Of a stretch of 52,588 bases of DNA, positions 25,440 through 34,665 are shown in pieces. How positions within the stretch are numbered: the stretch's first letter is position 1; every line of letters starts with the position of its first letter. The notes under the pieces were generated by a model. It ran no database searches. It was not told where the DNA came from and was given only the letters and a program-made list of their open reading frames with translations. Origin of the DNA: an uncultured Lachnospiraceae bacterium (GTDB lineage: Bacteria; Bacillota; Clostridia; Lachnospirales; Lachnospiraceae); contig CAJUGG010000035.1 of NCBI GenBank assembly GCA_910585995.1, forward strand, positions 1 through 52,588, given 5' to 3'. Both the position numbers and the translations under genes were made by a program.

Positions 25440-25512
25440 TGGAGATAGCAGGACTCGAACCTGTGACCCTCTACACGTCAAGCAGATGCTCTCCCAGCTG
25501 AGCTATATCTCC
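25440..25512 (-). tRNA. tRNA-Val (anticodon GAC)
   Basis: On the minus strand the 7-bp acceptor stem GGAGATA/TATCTCC with discriminator A, a D arm with GCTCAGCTGGGAGAGC, the anticodon arm TCTGC-TTGACGT-GTAGA (anticodon GAC) and the T arm CAGGTTCGAGTCCTG are all present. The CCA end is not encoded. Confidence 0.96.
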
Positions 25513-25520
25513 ATGGGGAG

Positions 25521-25549
25521 ATTATAGCATATCCCCTGGCAAAATGCAA
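25521..25549 (-). promoter_or_regulatory. Promoter of tRNA-Val
   Basis: On the minus strand TTGCAT (25549-25544) and consensus TATAAT (25526-25521) are 17 nt apart, about 9 bp before the mature tRNA and just after the clpA stop codon. Confidence 0.75.
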
Positions 25550-25563
25550 CGATTTTCTCCTCT

Positions 25564-27798
25564 TCAAAAACGAATCGCCAGCTTCCCGTCCTGTACGCCA
25601 AGCTTGCATTTGCCGCCTTTTTTCAGTTTCCCAAAGAGCAAAAGCTCTGCCAGGAGCGGTTTTACTTCTCCGGCGATCACGCGGTCGATCTCCCGCGCGC
25701 CGTACTCTTTGGTGATCCCTGCCTGCCTTACATACTCTTTGGCTTGTGGCAGGATGTCAAATTCTACTTTCTTTGCCGCTAGTTTTTCTGAAAGTTCTTT
25801 CAGTTTTTTATCGGTAATCCTCTCTGCCATCTCATCATCCATACTGCGAAACAGCACAATCTTACTCAGGCGGTTGCGAAACTCCGGCTGGAAGGTCTGT
25901 TTGACGGCGTCTGTCAGGGCATCCATATTGACGGCCTCGCTTCCAAAACCAATCCGGCTCTTGCCCACCCGGCTGGCTCCGGCATTGGAAGTCATAATCA
26001 GGACAATATTGCGAAAATCTGCCTTTCGTCCCTGATTGTCCGTCAGCGTGGCATAGTCCATCACCTGCAAAAGCACATTGAAAATATCCGGATGTGCCTT
26101 TTCGATCTCGTCTAATAAAAGTACCGCATGGGGATGTTTGCGGATCTCTTCGGTCAGGATACCGCCTTCTTCATATCCCACATACCCCGCCGGCGCACCG
26201 ATTAATTTTGCCACGGTATGCTTTTCCGCATATTCACTCATATCAAAACGCAAAAATGCGATCCCAAGCTCTGAGGCCAGCGCTTTTGCCAACTCCGTCT
26301 TGCCTACTCCGGTAGCACCCACAAATAAAAAGGAAGCCACAGGCTTATATTCATCATTGAGGCCCGCCCTGGAAAATTTCACTGCATTGACCACCTGGGC
26401 CACTGCCTCGTCCTGTCCGAAGATCTGTTTTTTAATCTGGCTTTCCAACTGCAATAATTTTTCTGTCTCACCTTTTTCCACGGTCTGCGGTGGAATATTG
26501 CAGGTCTTTGAGAGCACTTCGTCAATCAGCGCTTTATTGACCGTCTGCACCTTTTGGGTAAGCGGATGCAGCTTTCGATAAGAACCTGCCTCATCGATCA
26601 GATCAATCGCTTTGTCCGGAAGAAAACGCTCATTGACATATTTGCTGCTGACTTCCACCGCGTGTTCCAGCACACCTGCAGCATAACGCACCTTATGAAA
26701 TCTCTCATATCCGGACTTTAATCCTTTCAGGATCTCCACCGTCTCCTCTTTGGACGGCTCTTTGATATCCACATTTTGGAACCTTCTTACCAGACTGCGG
26801 CTTCCGGAGAAATGTTTCTTGTATTCTTCATAAGTGGTCGCTCCGATAAAGCGGATATGTCCGGCTGCCAGATAGGGCTTTAAAAGATTCGCCACGTCCA
26901 GGCTCCCGCCATTGACCGCTCCGGCTCCCACAATATTGTGGATCTCATCCAGATAGAGAATCGGGGCTTCCTCTTTGGACAACCCGGACATGATGGCTTT
27001 AAAGCGCTTTTCAAAATCTCCCCGGTACTGAGTGCCTGCCAGCAGACCGCCCAGATCCATCGCATACAATACCGCCCCTTGCAGAGGCTCTGGAACCTGT
27101 CCCTCCAAGATCCTCTGGGCCAGTCCGTAGGCTATGGCGGTCTTGCCCACTCCTGGCTCTCCGATATGTAGCACATTATTTTTATCCTTTCTGCACAGGA
27201 TCTGTATTGTCCGCTCTAACTCCTCTTCCCGCCCGATCAGGGGATTTTGTTTTTTACAGGTCTCGCTCATATTTTCCAGGAAATCCTGATAGCCAAGTGA
27301 CGGCTCCGCCGCTTCCCCATTCTCATGTTCCGGCTCAAGTGTCGGTTCCATGTACTGGTCTTTTCGCTCCCTGTACAAGCTCTCTCTTGACATCTCGCCT
27401 AAGACTTCCACCAGATCCACGCCCTGTACGGCCATATAGTACACGCCATAGTTATCTTTAAGTTCCAAAAGAGAAGACAACAGATGGCTGACTTCCACCG
27501 CTTCTCTGCCGCTGGAGGTAGCCTGTATCTGTGCCATCTCAAATACTTCCTGAGCGTCTAGTGTCACCTGCTGTCCGTCTTCTTTATCTGTCTGTTCCAC
27601 TTGTTCTTTTAAAAAATTCAGGATATCCTGTCTTAATTTCTCGATCTGGCCGCCGCCCGCCTTGTATGCCTGACAGAAGTCCTCATCAAAAGTTATCCCA
27701 TAGATCATATGTTCCGGCATAAAATACCGATGATGATTCTCTTTTGCAAGGGAGAGGGCATAATCCATCACGCTCTGCATCTTTTTTGTCAGTCTCAT
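25564..27798 (-). CDS. clpA: ATP-dependent Clp protease ATP-binding subunit ClpA
   Basis: A 744-residue Hsp100 unfoldase. There is an N-domain (1-145), a first AAA+ module with Walker A GEPGVGKT and Walker B ILYLDEIH, and a second with GATGVGKT and VLLLDEIEKAH. The UVR motif and long middle domain of ClpC are missing, and clpS lies directly upstream, so ClpA is the better name. It feeds unfolded proteins to ClpP (not in the window). It is the last gene of a 13-gene run. Confidence 0.93.
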   Translation of the reverse strand: MRLTKKMQSVMDYALSLAKENHHRYFMPEHMIYGITFDEDFCQAYKAGGGQIEKLRQDILNFLKEQVEQTDKEDGQQVTLDAQEVFEMAQIQATSSGREAVEVSHLLSSLLELKDNYGVYYMAVQGVDLVEVLGEMSRESLYRERKDQYMEPTLEPEHENGEAAEPSLGYQDFLENMSETCKKQNPLIGREEELERTIQILCRKDKNNVLHIGEPGVGKTAIAYGLAQRILEGQVPEPLQGAVLYAMDLGGLLAGTQYRGDFEKRFKAIMSGLSKEEAPILYLDEIHNIVGAGAVNGGSLDVANLLKPYLAAGHIRFIGATTYEEYKKHFSGSRSLVRRFQNVDIKEPSKEETVEILKGLKSGYERFHKVRYAAGVLEHAVEVSSKYVNERFLPDKAIDLIDEAGSYRKLHPLTQKVQTVNKALIDEVLSKTCNIPPQTVEKGETEKLLQLESQIKKQIFGQDEAVAQVVNAVKFSRAGLNDEYKPVASFLFVGATGVGKTELAKALASELGIAFLRFDMSEYAEKHTVAKLIGAPAGYVGYEEGGILTEEIRKHPHAVLLLDEIEKAHPDIFNVLLQVMDYATLTDNQGRKADFRNIVLIMTSNAGASRVGKSRIGFGSEAVNMDALTDAVKQTFQPEFRNRLSKIVLFRSMDDEMAERITDKKLKELSEKLAAKKVEFDILPQAKEYVRQAGITKEYGAREIDRVIAGEVKPLLAELLLFGKLKKGGKCKLGVQDGKLAIRF

Positions 27799-27823
27799 CT
27801 TATTTTTCCTCGGTTTCTTTCTA

Positions 27824-28123
27824 TTACGGACATACCGCTTCCACTTTCAGCGGATACCCCTCATCCCGCGCCCACTTGACCGCTTCCGCAGCCTTCGTCC
27901 GGGCAAGATCTTTGGGATAGACGCCTGCCACAGCATAGTTTCCCTTGTGGACGCTCAGCATCAGTGATACGGCTGCCGCCTCATCTTTTCCAAATATCTG
28001 CATCAATACTTCCACCACAAAATCCATGGGCGTAAAATCATCATTATAGATCAATACCCGATACTGTCTGGGAAGTTTGATCTTGCTTTTGGTCTGTTCT
28101 TTTACATTTCCTTTGATTGCCAT
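27824..28123 (-). CDS. clpS: ATP-dependent Clp protease adaptor ClpS
   Basis: A 99-residue adaptor that brings N-degron substrates to ClpA. The binding pocket motif YRVLIYNDDFTPMDFVVEVL and the later VHKGNYAVAGVYPKDLA (MHxxG-type segment) are clear. The start at 28123 is set by GGAGG at 5 nt; a longer reading to 28168 would overlap the helicase gene. It lies 25 bp upstream of clpA. ClpS with ClpA is less common in Firmicutes, where ClpC dominates. Confidence 0.93.
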   Translation of the reverse strand: MAIKGNVKEQTKSKIKLPRQYRVLIYNDDFTPMDFVVEVLMQIFGKDEAAAVSLMLSVHKGNYAVAGVYPKDLARTKAAEAVKWARDEGYPLKVEAVCP

Positions 28124-28142
28124 AGGTTCCTCCAATGCCTCT

Positions 28143-30077
28143 TTATCTTCGATGATGACAACGGTCACACACCTGAAACGGCGATGCCAGCGGAAGCAGT
28201 TTTCCGCAGTAGCGGCATCGGGCGATATAGTTGTGTTTGCCCTTGGTCAGATATTTCATAATCGCCATCTCCGTCTTCTCCCGCTGCCTCTCAAGCCACT
28301 CTTCATCAATCATCTTCTGCATCCGGTGGGAAAACTGATAGTAGAGATCCAACTGCTTGTAATAGGTCTCATACTGCATGATGCCTCCGTTTCGGTCTCT
28401 GTGAAGCACTGGCTTTTCCAGCGACACATCTGCGGTATACGTCCTGCAGTAGCGAAGCCACAAAAGCACCACGCCCCTGTCCTTGATATCGATGGGACAG
28501 GTGATCATCCGGTATAAAGTCCTCTTATGTTCAAATCCATCGATCATATCTTTGTAACGCTTGGCCTGATCATACAGATACAGCGCTTCATCGATATTTT
28601 CCTTGACAAATGGTCTTGTCGGAGTCACGTCATGCCAGATCTTCAAGAGTTCGTCCATCGGTGCATCGATATCCAAAAGAATCTGAGGAAATCCTAAATT
28701 GACCTCGCTGACCGGCTCCTCTGCTGCCGCATAGCGCTCTTTGATATATCGAAGCTCTTCCCTGCCCATAGCATTGATATAACCCACATTATAGATCCCA
28801 TATCGCCCAGCCCGTCCAGCGATCTGCTTGATCTCCGGGATCTGTAGCGGTCTTCTGCTGACCCCGTCATATTTTTCTGCCTGTAAAAACACAATCCGCT
28901 TTACAGGCAGGTTAAGCCCCATTCCAATGGCATCCGTAGCCACCACCACTTTGGTCTCGCCGCTGTTAAACAGATGCATCTGACGGCGGCGGATCTCCGG
29001 GGGCAGGCTGCCGTAGATCACGCTGGCATTGATCTTGCGCTCTTCTAAGCGTCCCGCCACATCCAGGACGGATTTTTTGGAAAATACAATCAGCGCGTCG
29101 CCAGGACGTACATCTTCCGGAAATACAAACGGATGTTCTTCACAGACCAATTTGGTCTTTCTCTCATACCGTTCGATCTCATAGTCATCCCCGCACAGCT
29201 CAATCAAGTGGATCATCGCCTGTTCTGCCGCCGGACTCATACAGATATGGATCTCCGGGGCGCGGATGCCAAGGATCGCTTTGGTCCAGGAATGTCCCCT
29301 GTCCGGATCTGTGACCATCTGCGCTTCATCGATCACGGCAATGTCATAGTGTTCGTCAAAGTCCGCCATCTCCACAGTAGAAGCCGTCACACAGCTGCCT
29401 TCCTCCTCGATACACTCCTGCCCTGTCCGCATCGTGCAGGAGACGTCGTATTTTTTCATCTGTTCATAGACTTCCAGTGCCAGCAGACGCAGAGGACCCA
29501 GATAGACCCCGCAGCGGGCCAGCTTTAACCGCTCTAACGAGCGAAACGTCTTGCCGCTGTTCGTGGGTCCCACATGCAGGATAAAATGTCTGTGCATCTT
29601 ACGCACCTCGGCAAACTCCATCTCCGGGCGCATCGGCACCAGTTCTAAGATCTTATCCTTGACTTTGTGCTGGCGGTACTTCGGATAGAGGGTAAACAAA
29701 GATTCTTGGCAGATGCTTCCCGGCATCGCGCGGCGCAGATACGCCAGGAACTCTCCGTCGATCCCTTCCCGCTGCTCCTCCAACAGCATGTCCAGATCCA
29801 GCTGCATAAGCTTTGGCAGCAATTCGTCATAGATCAGTGAGATCACCTGTCCCCGACTTTTGCGGATGGCAAATGAGGTCACATTTTTGATCTGCCGGTG
29901 CAGATCTTCCAGATTCCGAATATTCATCCGAAAGGATCTTGCATTTCTCATGGTACGGCGAAGTGCCTCTGTCTTTTTCTCCATACCTGCATATTTGGGC
30001 GGTTTTTTGGGCTTTTTCTTACCCTCGCCCGTATATTGTTCTATATAAAACTGCAATAATTTTTTTTGATTTATCAT
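28143..30077 (-). CDS. SUV3-like superfamily 2 RNA helicase with C-terminal zinc ribbon
   Basis: A 644-residue helicase. Landmarks are Walker A HVGPTNSGKTFRSLERL, PLRLLALEVYEQM, DEAQMV (motif II), VVVATDAIGMGLNLP (motif V) and QIAGRAGRYG (motif VI), the set typical of mitochondrial SUV3-type helicases of the RNA degradosome. The C-terminus has CRYC and CDRC, a likely zinc ribbon. The start at 30077 overlaps the yaaA stop by 4 bp (ATGA). It probably unwinds RNA for decay, but the partner nuclease is unknown. clpS follows 19 bp later. Confidence 0.85.
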   Translation of the reverse strand: MINQKKLLQFYIEQYTGEGKKKPKKPPKYAGMEKKTEALRRTMRNARSFRMNIRNLEDLHRQIKNVTSFAIRKSRGQVISLIYDELLPKLMQLDLDMLLEEQREGIDGEFLAYLRRAMPGSICQESLFTLYPKYRQHKVKDKILELVPMRPEMEFAEVRKMHRHFILHVGPTNSGKTFRSLERLKLARCGVYLGPLRLLALEVYEQMKKYDVSCTMRTGQECIEEEGSCVTASTVEMADFDEHYDIAVIDEAQMVTDPDRGHSWTKAILGIRAPEIHICMSPAAEQAMIHLIELCGDDYEIERYERKTKLVCEEHPFVFPEDVRPGDALIVFSKKSVLDVAGRLEERKINASVIYGSLPPEIRRRQMHLFNSGETKVVVATDAIGMGLNLPVKRIVFLQAEKYDGVSRRPLQIPEIKQIAGRAGRYGIYNVGYINAMGREELRYIKERYAAAEEPVSEVNLGFPQILLDIDAPMDELLKIWHDVTPTRPFVKENIDEALYLYDQAKRYKDMIDGFEHKRTLYRMITCPIDIKDRGVVLLWLRYCRTYTADVSLEKPVLHRDRNGGIMQYETYYKQLDLYYQFSHRMQKMIDEEWLERQREKTEMAIMKYLTKGKHNYIARCRYCGKLLPLASPFQVCDRCHHRR

Positions 30078-30847
30078 GTTGTCTTTCCCGTCTTCTGCTT
30101 TTGCTTTAAAAATACCCAGGTATCCTGATCTGAATACGCTTCGCAAAAGCGATATCCCAGTCTGTCAAATCCTTTTGCTTCTTCTAAGTCCGCTGCCTGT
30201 CTTCTCGCCAGATAACGTACCATCTCGCCTCTGGCCATCTTGGCAAGCGTCCCCTTTTCGATCACCTTTTGCTCCTTCTCCTCCCCAAAGACACAAGTGA
30301 CACACCGGATGTCTGTCCGTTTTTTCAGATATGGCAGTACACATTTACTGTACTCTCTGGATGCCAGATTTAAAATCTGTGTCTCTTGGCAGAACATATG
30401 TTTTGCTATCAATTCTCCCCAATATGAATAGAGCGAATCCAGCTCTTCCCCTCCTAACCTGGCCTGCATCTCCAGCCGATACGGCACCACCGCATCAAAA
30501 GGCCGCAGGATTCCATAGAATCCCGACAGGATGCGAAGATGCTCCTGCAGATAGGCAAGAGCCTGTTCCTCTAAAACCCTTGGCGCCAGATACTGATACT
30601 GGATGCCCTCATAGGCAAGTAGCGCCGGCGTCTGTGCCTGCGTCAGATCCATCTTTTGAAAACGACGATAGTTAAGCTCTGCCAGAGAATCGCTGCATTT
30701 CCAGATGGTCTTGCACTGGCTCAAAGAAAATCCCTTGATATATTCCATCAGATACTTTGTCTTCTCAAGACAGACCGGCATCCCCTGGCAAGGAGCCGTA
30801 TCTGTATCCACAATCATCTTTTTGGCGGGAGATATCATCAGTCTCAT
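30074..30847 (-). CDS. yaaA: Peroxide stress protein YaaA
   Basis: A 257-residue YaaA/DUF328 protein. The N-terminal MISPAKKM motif and the central YEGIQYQYL and LSGFYGILRPFD motifs with YRLEM are family hallmarks. In Escherichia coli YaaA binds DNA and lowers free iron damage during peroxide stress. It overlaps the helicase gene by 4 bp and follows the ferredoxin gene by 3 bp. Confidence 0.93.
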   Translation of the reverse strand: MRLMISPAKKMIVDTDTAPCQGMPVCLEKTKYLMEYIKGFSLSQCKTIWKCSDSLAELNYRRFQKMDLTQAQTPALLAYEGIQYQYLAPRVLEEQALAYLQEHLRILSGFYGILRPFDAVVPYRLEMQARLGGEELDSLYSYWGELIAKHMFCQETQILNLASREYSKCVLPYLKKRTDIRCVTCVFGEEKEQKVIEKGTLAKMARGEMVRYLARRQAADLEEAKGFDRLGYRFCEAYSDQDTWVFLKQKQKTGKTT

Positions 30848-30850
30848 CGT

Positions 30851-32149
30851 CTACTTTTTCTTCTGCATCGACAACAATTTATCCAGATAGACCGACTTAA
30901 ACTGTTTGCTTGCCAGGGCCTGCTTAAGTGGCGGCAGCTTCAGTATCGTCCCAAAGACCGCAGCCATCGCCCGGTGGTTGGCAAAAGCCTGGTTGTCAAA
31001 GACCAGATTCTGCAAGGTTCCTTTTTCAATGGCCTGAAGCACAAAACGATGTGTGCTGTTGACCGGAGTGATCACCTGCACCGGACGTTTCTCAAGCGTG
31101 ATGGCTTTCGTCGGGCAATTCCTTGCACAAACCCCGCAGCCCAGACAGATCTCCGTATCAATCTCCGCATGTTTTTTGGTCTTTGTCCCATCCGGGTTCT
31201 CTTTTGCCTCTTCGATCGCGATAGCCAGGATCGGACAGACCTTCGCACATTTACCACAGCCAATACAAGTCTCCAAAGATACTCTAGGGATATAATTCGT
31301 CGTAGCCACCGGCTGCATCGGGCTAAACTTCCTCGCCGCCTGCAAAGCCTCACAGCAGCACCCGCAGCAGTTGCAGATAAACGCCGGATGCTCCCTCACA
31401 TTTTCCCCGATCTGCACCAGATTACTCTCATAAGAACGCTCTAACACGTCCTTAGCCTCTTCCTTGGAGATCAGTCGAGCATACTCTCCATGCTCCGAAA
31501 GCGAACGCGCCACATTGTCAAAAGTCAGACAAACATCCCAGGGAGCATCAATCTCACAAGGATGCCCGGCATGATAAGCCTTATGACGGCAGTAACAAGT
31601 TCCCAGACCAATATAACTGGCCTCTTCCACAATATGCGTGGCGCGCTCATAGTCCAGGATATGGTTCGTCTTGTCATTCATCAGCACCGGCTCCTGTACA
31701 AAGACCCTCCCAAGCCTAGTCTCCGTGGCAAAAAAAAGATCCTTTACAAAGTCCTCCTCCACATTCATATACTGGTAATACAGTTCACTCAGATATTTCT
31801 GATCGATATCCCCGCGGGTCCGCATCAGCGCAAATTCAATAAAACCCGCCATAGGCGGCGGCATCACAAACTGGCGCTGTCCCTTATACTCCGAATCCAC
31901 CAGCAGCGCCTTCTCACACAGATGATCCAAAAGCTTCTCCGCCTTCGCCTCCGTCGTCCCCCAGACCCTCGCAGCCCGCTTCAGCGTAAAAGGCCGCACC
32001 GGAAGCTTCGCCACCCATTTCGCCTCTTTTTCCGTATACAACACCTGCAAAATCTGATACAACGTCTCCGAAGGCGGCGCCCCCTGCGTAAACCAGTTAA
32101 TCCTCTCCTCCAGATTCTTATAAGCATCTCTTGTCGTCAAATGTCCCAT
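30851..32149 (-). CDS. 4Fe-4S dicluster ferredoxin protein with N-terminal winged helix
   Basis: A 432-residue cytoplasmic protein. The N-terminal third (about 1-100) resembles a winged-helix module (TLKRAARVWGTTEAKAEKLL). A Cys-rich middle has GTCYCRHKAYHAGHPC and FICNCCGCCCE. Two 4Fe-4S ferredoxin motifs follow (CIGCGKCAKVCP and CLGCGVCARNCPTKA). Homologues are common in strict anaerobes and are probably redox or electron-transfer proteins of unknown partner. It lies between the HNH nuclease gene (16 bp) and yaaA (3 bp). Confidence 0.82.
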   Translation of the reverse strand: MGHLTTRDAYKNLEERINWFTQGAPPSETLYQILQVLYTEKEAKWVAKLPVRPFTLKRAARVWGTTEAKAEKLLDHLCEKALLVDSEYKGQRQFVMPPPMAGFIEFALMRTRGDIDQKYLSELYYQYMNVEEDFVKDLFFATETRLGRVFVQEPVLMNDKTNHILDYERATHIVEEASYIGLGTCYCRHKAYHAGHPCEIDAPWDVCLTFDNVARSLSEHGEYARLISKEEAKDVLERSYESNLVQIGENVREHPAFICNCCGCCCEALQAARKFSPMQPVATTNYIPRVSLETCIGCGKCAKVCPILAIAIEEAKENPDGTKTKKHAEIDTEICLGCGVCARNCPTKAITLEKRPVQVITPVNSTHRFVLQAIEKGTLQNLVFDNQAFANHRAMAAVFGTILKLPPLKQALASKQFKSVYLDKLLSMQKKK

Positions 32150-32165
32150 ATTACTTCATCTCCTT

Positions 32166-32843
32166 TTACTGATTGTCTGCACCTGATGTCACATATTCCC
32201 AAAGTTCCAGAAATTCTGCAAAATGTTCACGCACATAGCATCTTTTAAACCCTGCGAAAGCCGTCTCTTTTTTTAATAGTGCTTTCAATGTCCTCTGTAT
32301 CAGTTTCGACTCCGGCTTTTCTTTATATGCCTTCAACTTTGTATAGAGTACATTCATTTCCTTTTGTAGTTCACGCAGACGCATTTCACTTTTATAGACC
32401 CGCATACCTGTATTCTGTACCTGAAACACTTCCTCTACAAGCTGTGCAGCCAGCTGTGCTCTGGCATCTTTAGAAGATACTGCACAGACAGATACTACAT
32501 TTTCCTGCAATCGAAATATCATTGCTTTCTCCGGGTCTTCTTTGCAGCAATCCAAGATTCCCTTCTCATATTTTTTTTGATTTTTTACCCCATTACAATG
32601 ACCACAAACCCAAAAAAGATTTTCCCAGTCAAATTTTCTCTGCTTGTCCTTTCCGTTTTTATGTGGAAGAAGATGTTCCACCTGCGGATCCTGCAAGCCT
32701 TTTAACTCACAGATATAACATTTATTGTGAAAATCTGCCCGCAATCTTTGTATAACATCAAAACCCGTATAACTTCCATCTTTCTTTTCAGACTGTTCTT
32801 TTAAAGAAACAGGAGGCGGAAAACTGCGTTCAATCTTAACCAT
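32166..32843 (-). CDS. HNH endonuclease, PtuB-like
   Basis: A 225-residue HNH nuclease. The zinc and catalytic site is complete: CYIC, then VEHLLPHKN with the catalytic His, then ENLFWVCGHCNGVKNQKK (Asn and second Cys pair). The C-terminal half is helical and charged. The gene starts 2 bp after the stop of an AAA ATPase gene, the order and spacing of PtuA-PtuB in Septu antiphage systems and of the effector pair in some retrons. Here the ATPase has lost its N-terminus, so activity is doubtful. A generic ATPase-HNH pair is the alternative. Confidence 0.82.
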   Translation of the reverse strand: MVKIERSFPPPVSLKEQSEKKDGSYTGFDVIQRLRADFHNKCYICELKGLQDPQVEHLLPHKNGKDKQRKFDWENLFWVCGHCNGVKNQKKYEKGILDCCKEDPEKAMIFRLQENVVSVCAVSSKDARAQLAAQLVEEVFQVQNTGMRVYKSEMRLRELQKEMNVLYTKLKAYKEKPESKLIQRTLKALLKKETAFAGFKRCYVREHFAEFLELWEYVTSGADNQ

Positions 32844-32845
32844 TC

Positions 32846-33745
32846 CTATAAATCCTCCCGATTCTCCAGTTCCAGCTTCAGACTCTTGTACTCAGTAGCA
32901 ATATCCAGCGCAAGATAATCAGGTATCTCATCCAAAAACATCTCTAGTCTTGCAATCTCCGCCAGATCCTCGTCCAAAAGTGTTGGCTTTTGTACCAAGT
33001 TCCTATACTGTTCGTATTTTTCTCTAAGTAAAGCAGACATCCCGTCTACCCCAAAATATCCTTCCACAATCCCACTATAAGGAACATCCGCCAGCCCATG
33101 CTCCACCAACAGATGTTTCTCCAGATCATAGATCACCACATCTTCCAGACTATTCAGGATAAACGGAGAATGTGTCGACACTACCCACTGAATACGGGGA
33201 AAAATCGTAGTCAAAAGATCCAGGATCTTTTTCTGCAATTCCAGATGCAGATGCGTCTCAATCTCGTCAATCAATACAATTCCCGGAAGATCAAACTGAA
33301 AATTTTTATCAGTCTGCTTTTCCATCCGAAGAATCACGTCAATCACGATATCCAACACCGCCGCATAGCCGCTGGAAAGACTGTTAAAATCAAAAGCCCC
33401 CTTACCCTCCTCACAAATAAAAAACCGAAACGTATCCTCATCAAAATCCAATCTCAGAGCATGATTCTCGAAAATCCTGCGCAGCAACTGTTCCAGCTTT
33501 ACGAACCACCTCCTGATCTTCTGTGCCTTCTCCACTTTTCCCCCTGCCACCGCCAATGCCTCTGTCATCTTCAGATCCAGCAAATATTTGACAAAAACCT
33601 GACGAGGCTTCTCCGTAAGCCTATAATACTCCTTCAATTCCACCTTTTCCACATGCTTAGGAACCTCCGTCTCAAACACCCTGCCGCCCCTTTTGTGTCC
33701 AGGCCGTCCCTTTTTTATCTCCAGGCCGTCTCCCCCCCCCTTCAC
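32846..33745 (-). CDS. AAA family ATPase, N-terminally truncated (PtuA-like remnant, probable pseudogene)
   Basis: A 299-residue ORF covering only the C-terminal half of an ABC/SMC-like ATPase. Visible are the signature FNSLSSGYAAVLD, Walker B GIVLIDEIETHLH and the H-loop WVVSTHSPFILNSL. Walker A and the N-terminal ATPase half are absent, and there is no room for them because the NUDIX gene ends at 33742. The first 25 residues (MKGGGDGLEIKKGRPGHKRG) look like out-of-context translation. The GTG start sits on the NUDIX stop and runs into a run of nine G. It cannot bind ATP normally. It is probably decayed, while its HNH partner is intact. Confidence 0.75.
   Translation of the reverse strand: MKGGGDGLEIKKGRPGHKRGGRVFETEVPKHVEKVELKEYYRLTEKPRQVFVKYLLDLKMTEALAVAGGKVEKAQKIRRWFVKLEQLLRRIFENHALRLDFDEDTFRFFICEEGKGAFDFNSLSSGYAAVLDIVIDVILRMEKQTDKNFQFDLPGIVLIDEIETHLHLELQKKILDLLTTIFPRIQWVVSTHSPFILNSLEDVVIYDLEKHLLVEHGLADVPYSGIVEGYFGVDGMSALLREKYEQYRNLVQKPTLLDEDLAEIARLEMFLDEIPDYLALDIATEYKSLKLELENREDL
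33732..33740 (-). repeat. Poly-G tract (G9) at the start of the ATPase remnant
   Basis: Nine consecutive G residues on the minus strand lie two codons into the truncated ATPase ORF, just after the NUDIX stop. Such tracts slip during replication and can change the reading frame. Confidence 0.7.
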
Positions 33746-34647
33746 TCCCGATAAAACCCCCCCAAATTCCTTCTATAAAGCTTCGCCGGCCGATGCCCCA
33801 CCCCCTCCACCATCTCATCCGTCTCCGTCACATATTCCGCGATCTTCCTCCTGAAATTCGCCGTCAGAAGCTCCTTCCCCTGTATCGTCTCATACGCCCT
33901 CTGAAGGCTCGCCAGCGTGAATTTCTCCGGCATCAGATCAAATACAATCCTGCCAGTCTCCCCCGCCTCTTTCTGAAGCTCCAAGTACGCACACAGACTA
34001 ATCCACGCATGGTCAAAAGCCAGCCCCTTCGACTCCACAATCTCATACTCCACCGTCTCATGATCATGCTGAAAATGTCTCTCCTCCCGAATCACCGCCT
34101 GCAACTGCACCTGAGAAAGCTCTTCACATATAAACTCTAGTTTATATATATATTCAATCTCCGCCCCCACCTTCCCAATCTCTTTTTTCATCGTCTGCCT
34201 CTCACACCGAATCCAAAACCACTGCGCCTCCCAGGCATCACTCCCCCCCTTTACTTGATACTTACCCCCATCAATCAGCGCCAAAAATGCATGCGAGATG
34301 ATCCATCCCCGCGGATCTCTGCCCGGCCTGTCAAATACGGCAAAAGGCTTCAGATAAGCCTTTTCCACCCCCGTCTCCTCCAAAAGCTCCCGCTTCGCGG
34401 TCATCTGCGTACTCTCTCCTGGCCGGCAAAAGCCACCCGGCAGCGCCCAATAGTCTTTATAGGGAAAAGCCCCGCGCCGGATCAGCAATAGCTTTAACTT
34501 TTTCTCCGGGTCCTTGCGGTAATTCTCCGGACTTCCCATCCCCATGATGGAAAATACCGCCATATCCGCCGCGACGGAAGGACGCTCATATTTCTTATAA
34601 TCATAGGCCTCTAAATACGCCTGTTCCTCTCTCGACATCTGCTCCAT
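33742..34647 (-). CDS. NUDIX hydrolase with NrtR-like C-terminal domain
   Basis: A 301-residue protein. The NUDIX box is canonical: Gly-x5-Glu-x7-Arg-Glu-Leu-Leu-Glu-Glu-Thr-Gly in GFCRPGE...KRELLEETG. The C-terminal 80 residues (FTLASLQRAYETIQGKELLT, NFRRKIAEYV, HRPAKLYRRN) resemble the winged helix of NrtR, a regulator of NAD metabolism that senses ADP-ribose. It may hydrolyse an ADP-ribose-like nucleotide or act as a regulator. It follows addA by 18 bp and overlaps the ATPase remnant by 4 bp. Confidence 0.88.
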   Translation of the reverse strand: MEQMSREEQAYLEAYDYKKYERPSVAADMAVFSIMGMGSPENYRKDPEKKLKLLLIRRGAFPYKDYWALPGGFCRPGESTQMTAKRELLEETGVEKAYLKPFAVFDRPGRDPRGWIISHAFLALIDGGKYQVKGGSDAWEAQWFWIRCERQTMKKEIGKVGAEIEYIYKLEFICEELSQVQLQAVIREERHFQHDHETVEYEIVESKGLAFDHAWISLCAYLELQKEAGETGRIVFDLMPEKFTLASLQRAYETIQGKELLTANFRRKIAEYVTETDEMVEGVGHRPAKLYRRNLGGFYRE

Positions 34648-34665
34648 GATCCCGCTCCCATTTCT

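Noticed and set aside
27824..28168. ClpS start at 28168
   Set aside because: It would overlap the helicase gene; GGAGG precedes the ATG at 28123.
28143..30146. Helicase start at 30146
   Set aside because: The ATG at 30077 forms an ATGA overlap with the yaaA stop; the longer form has no support.
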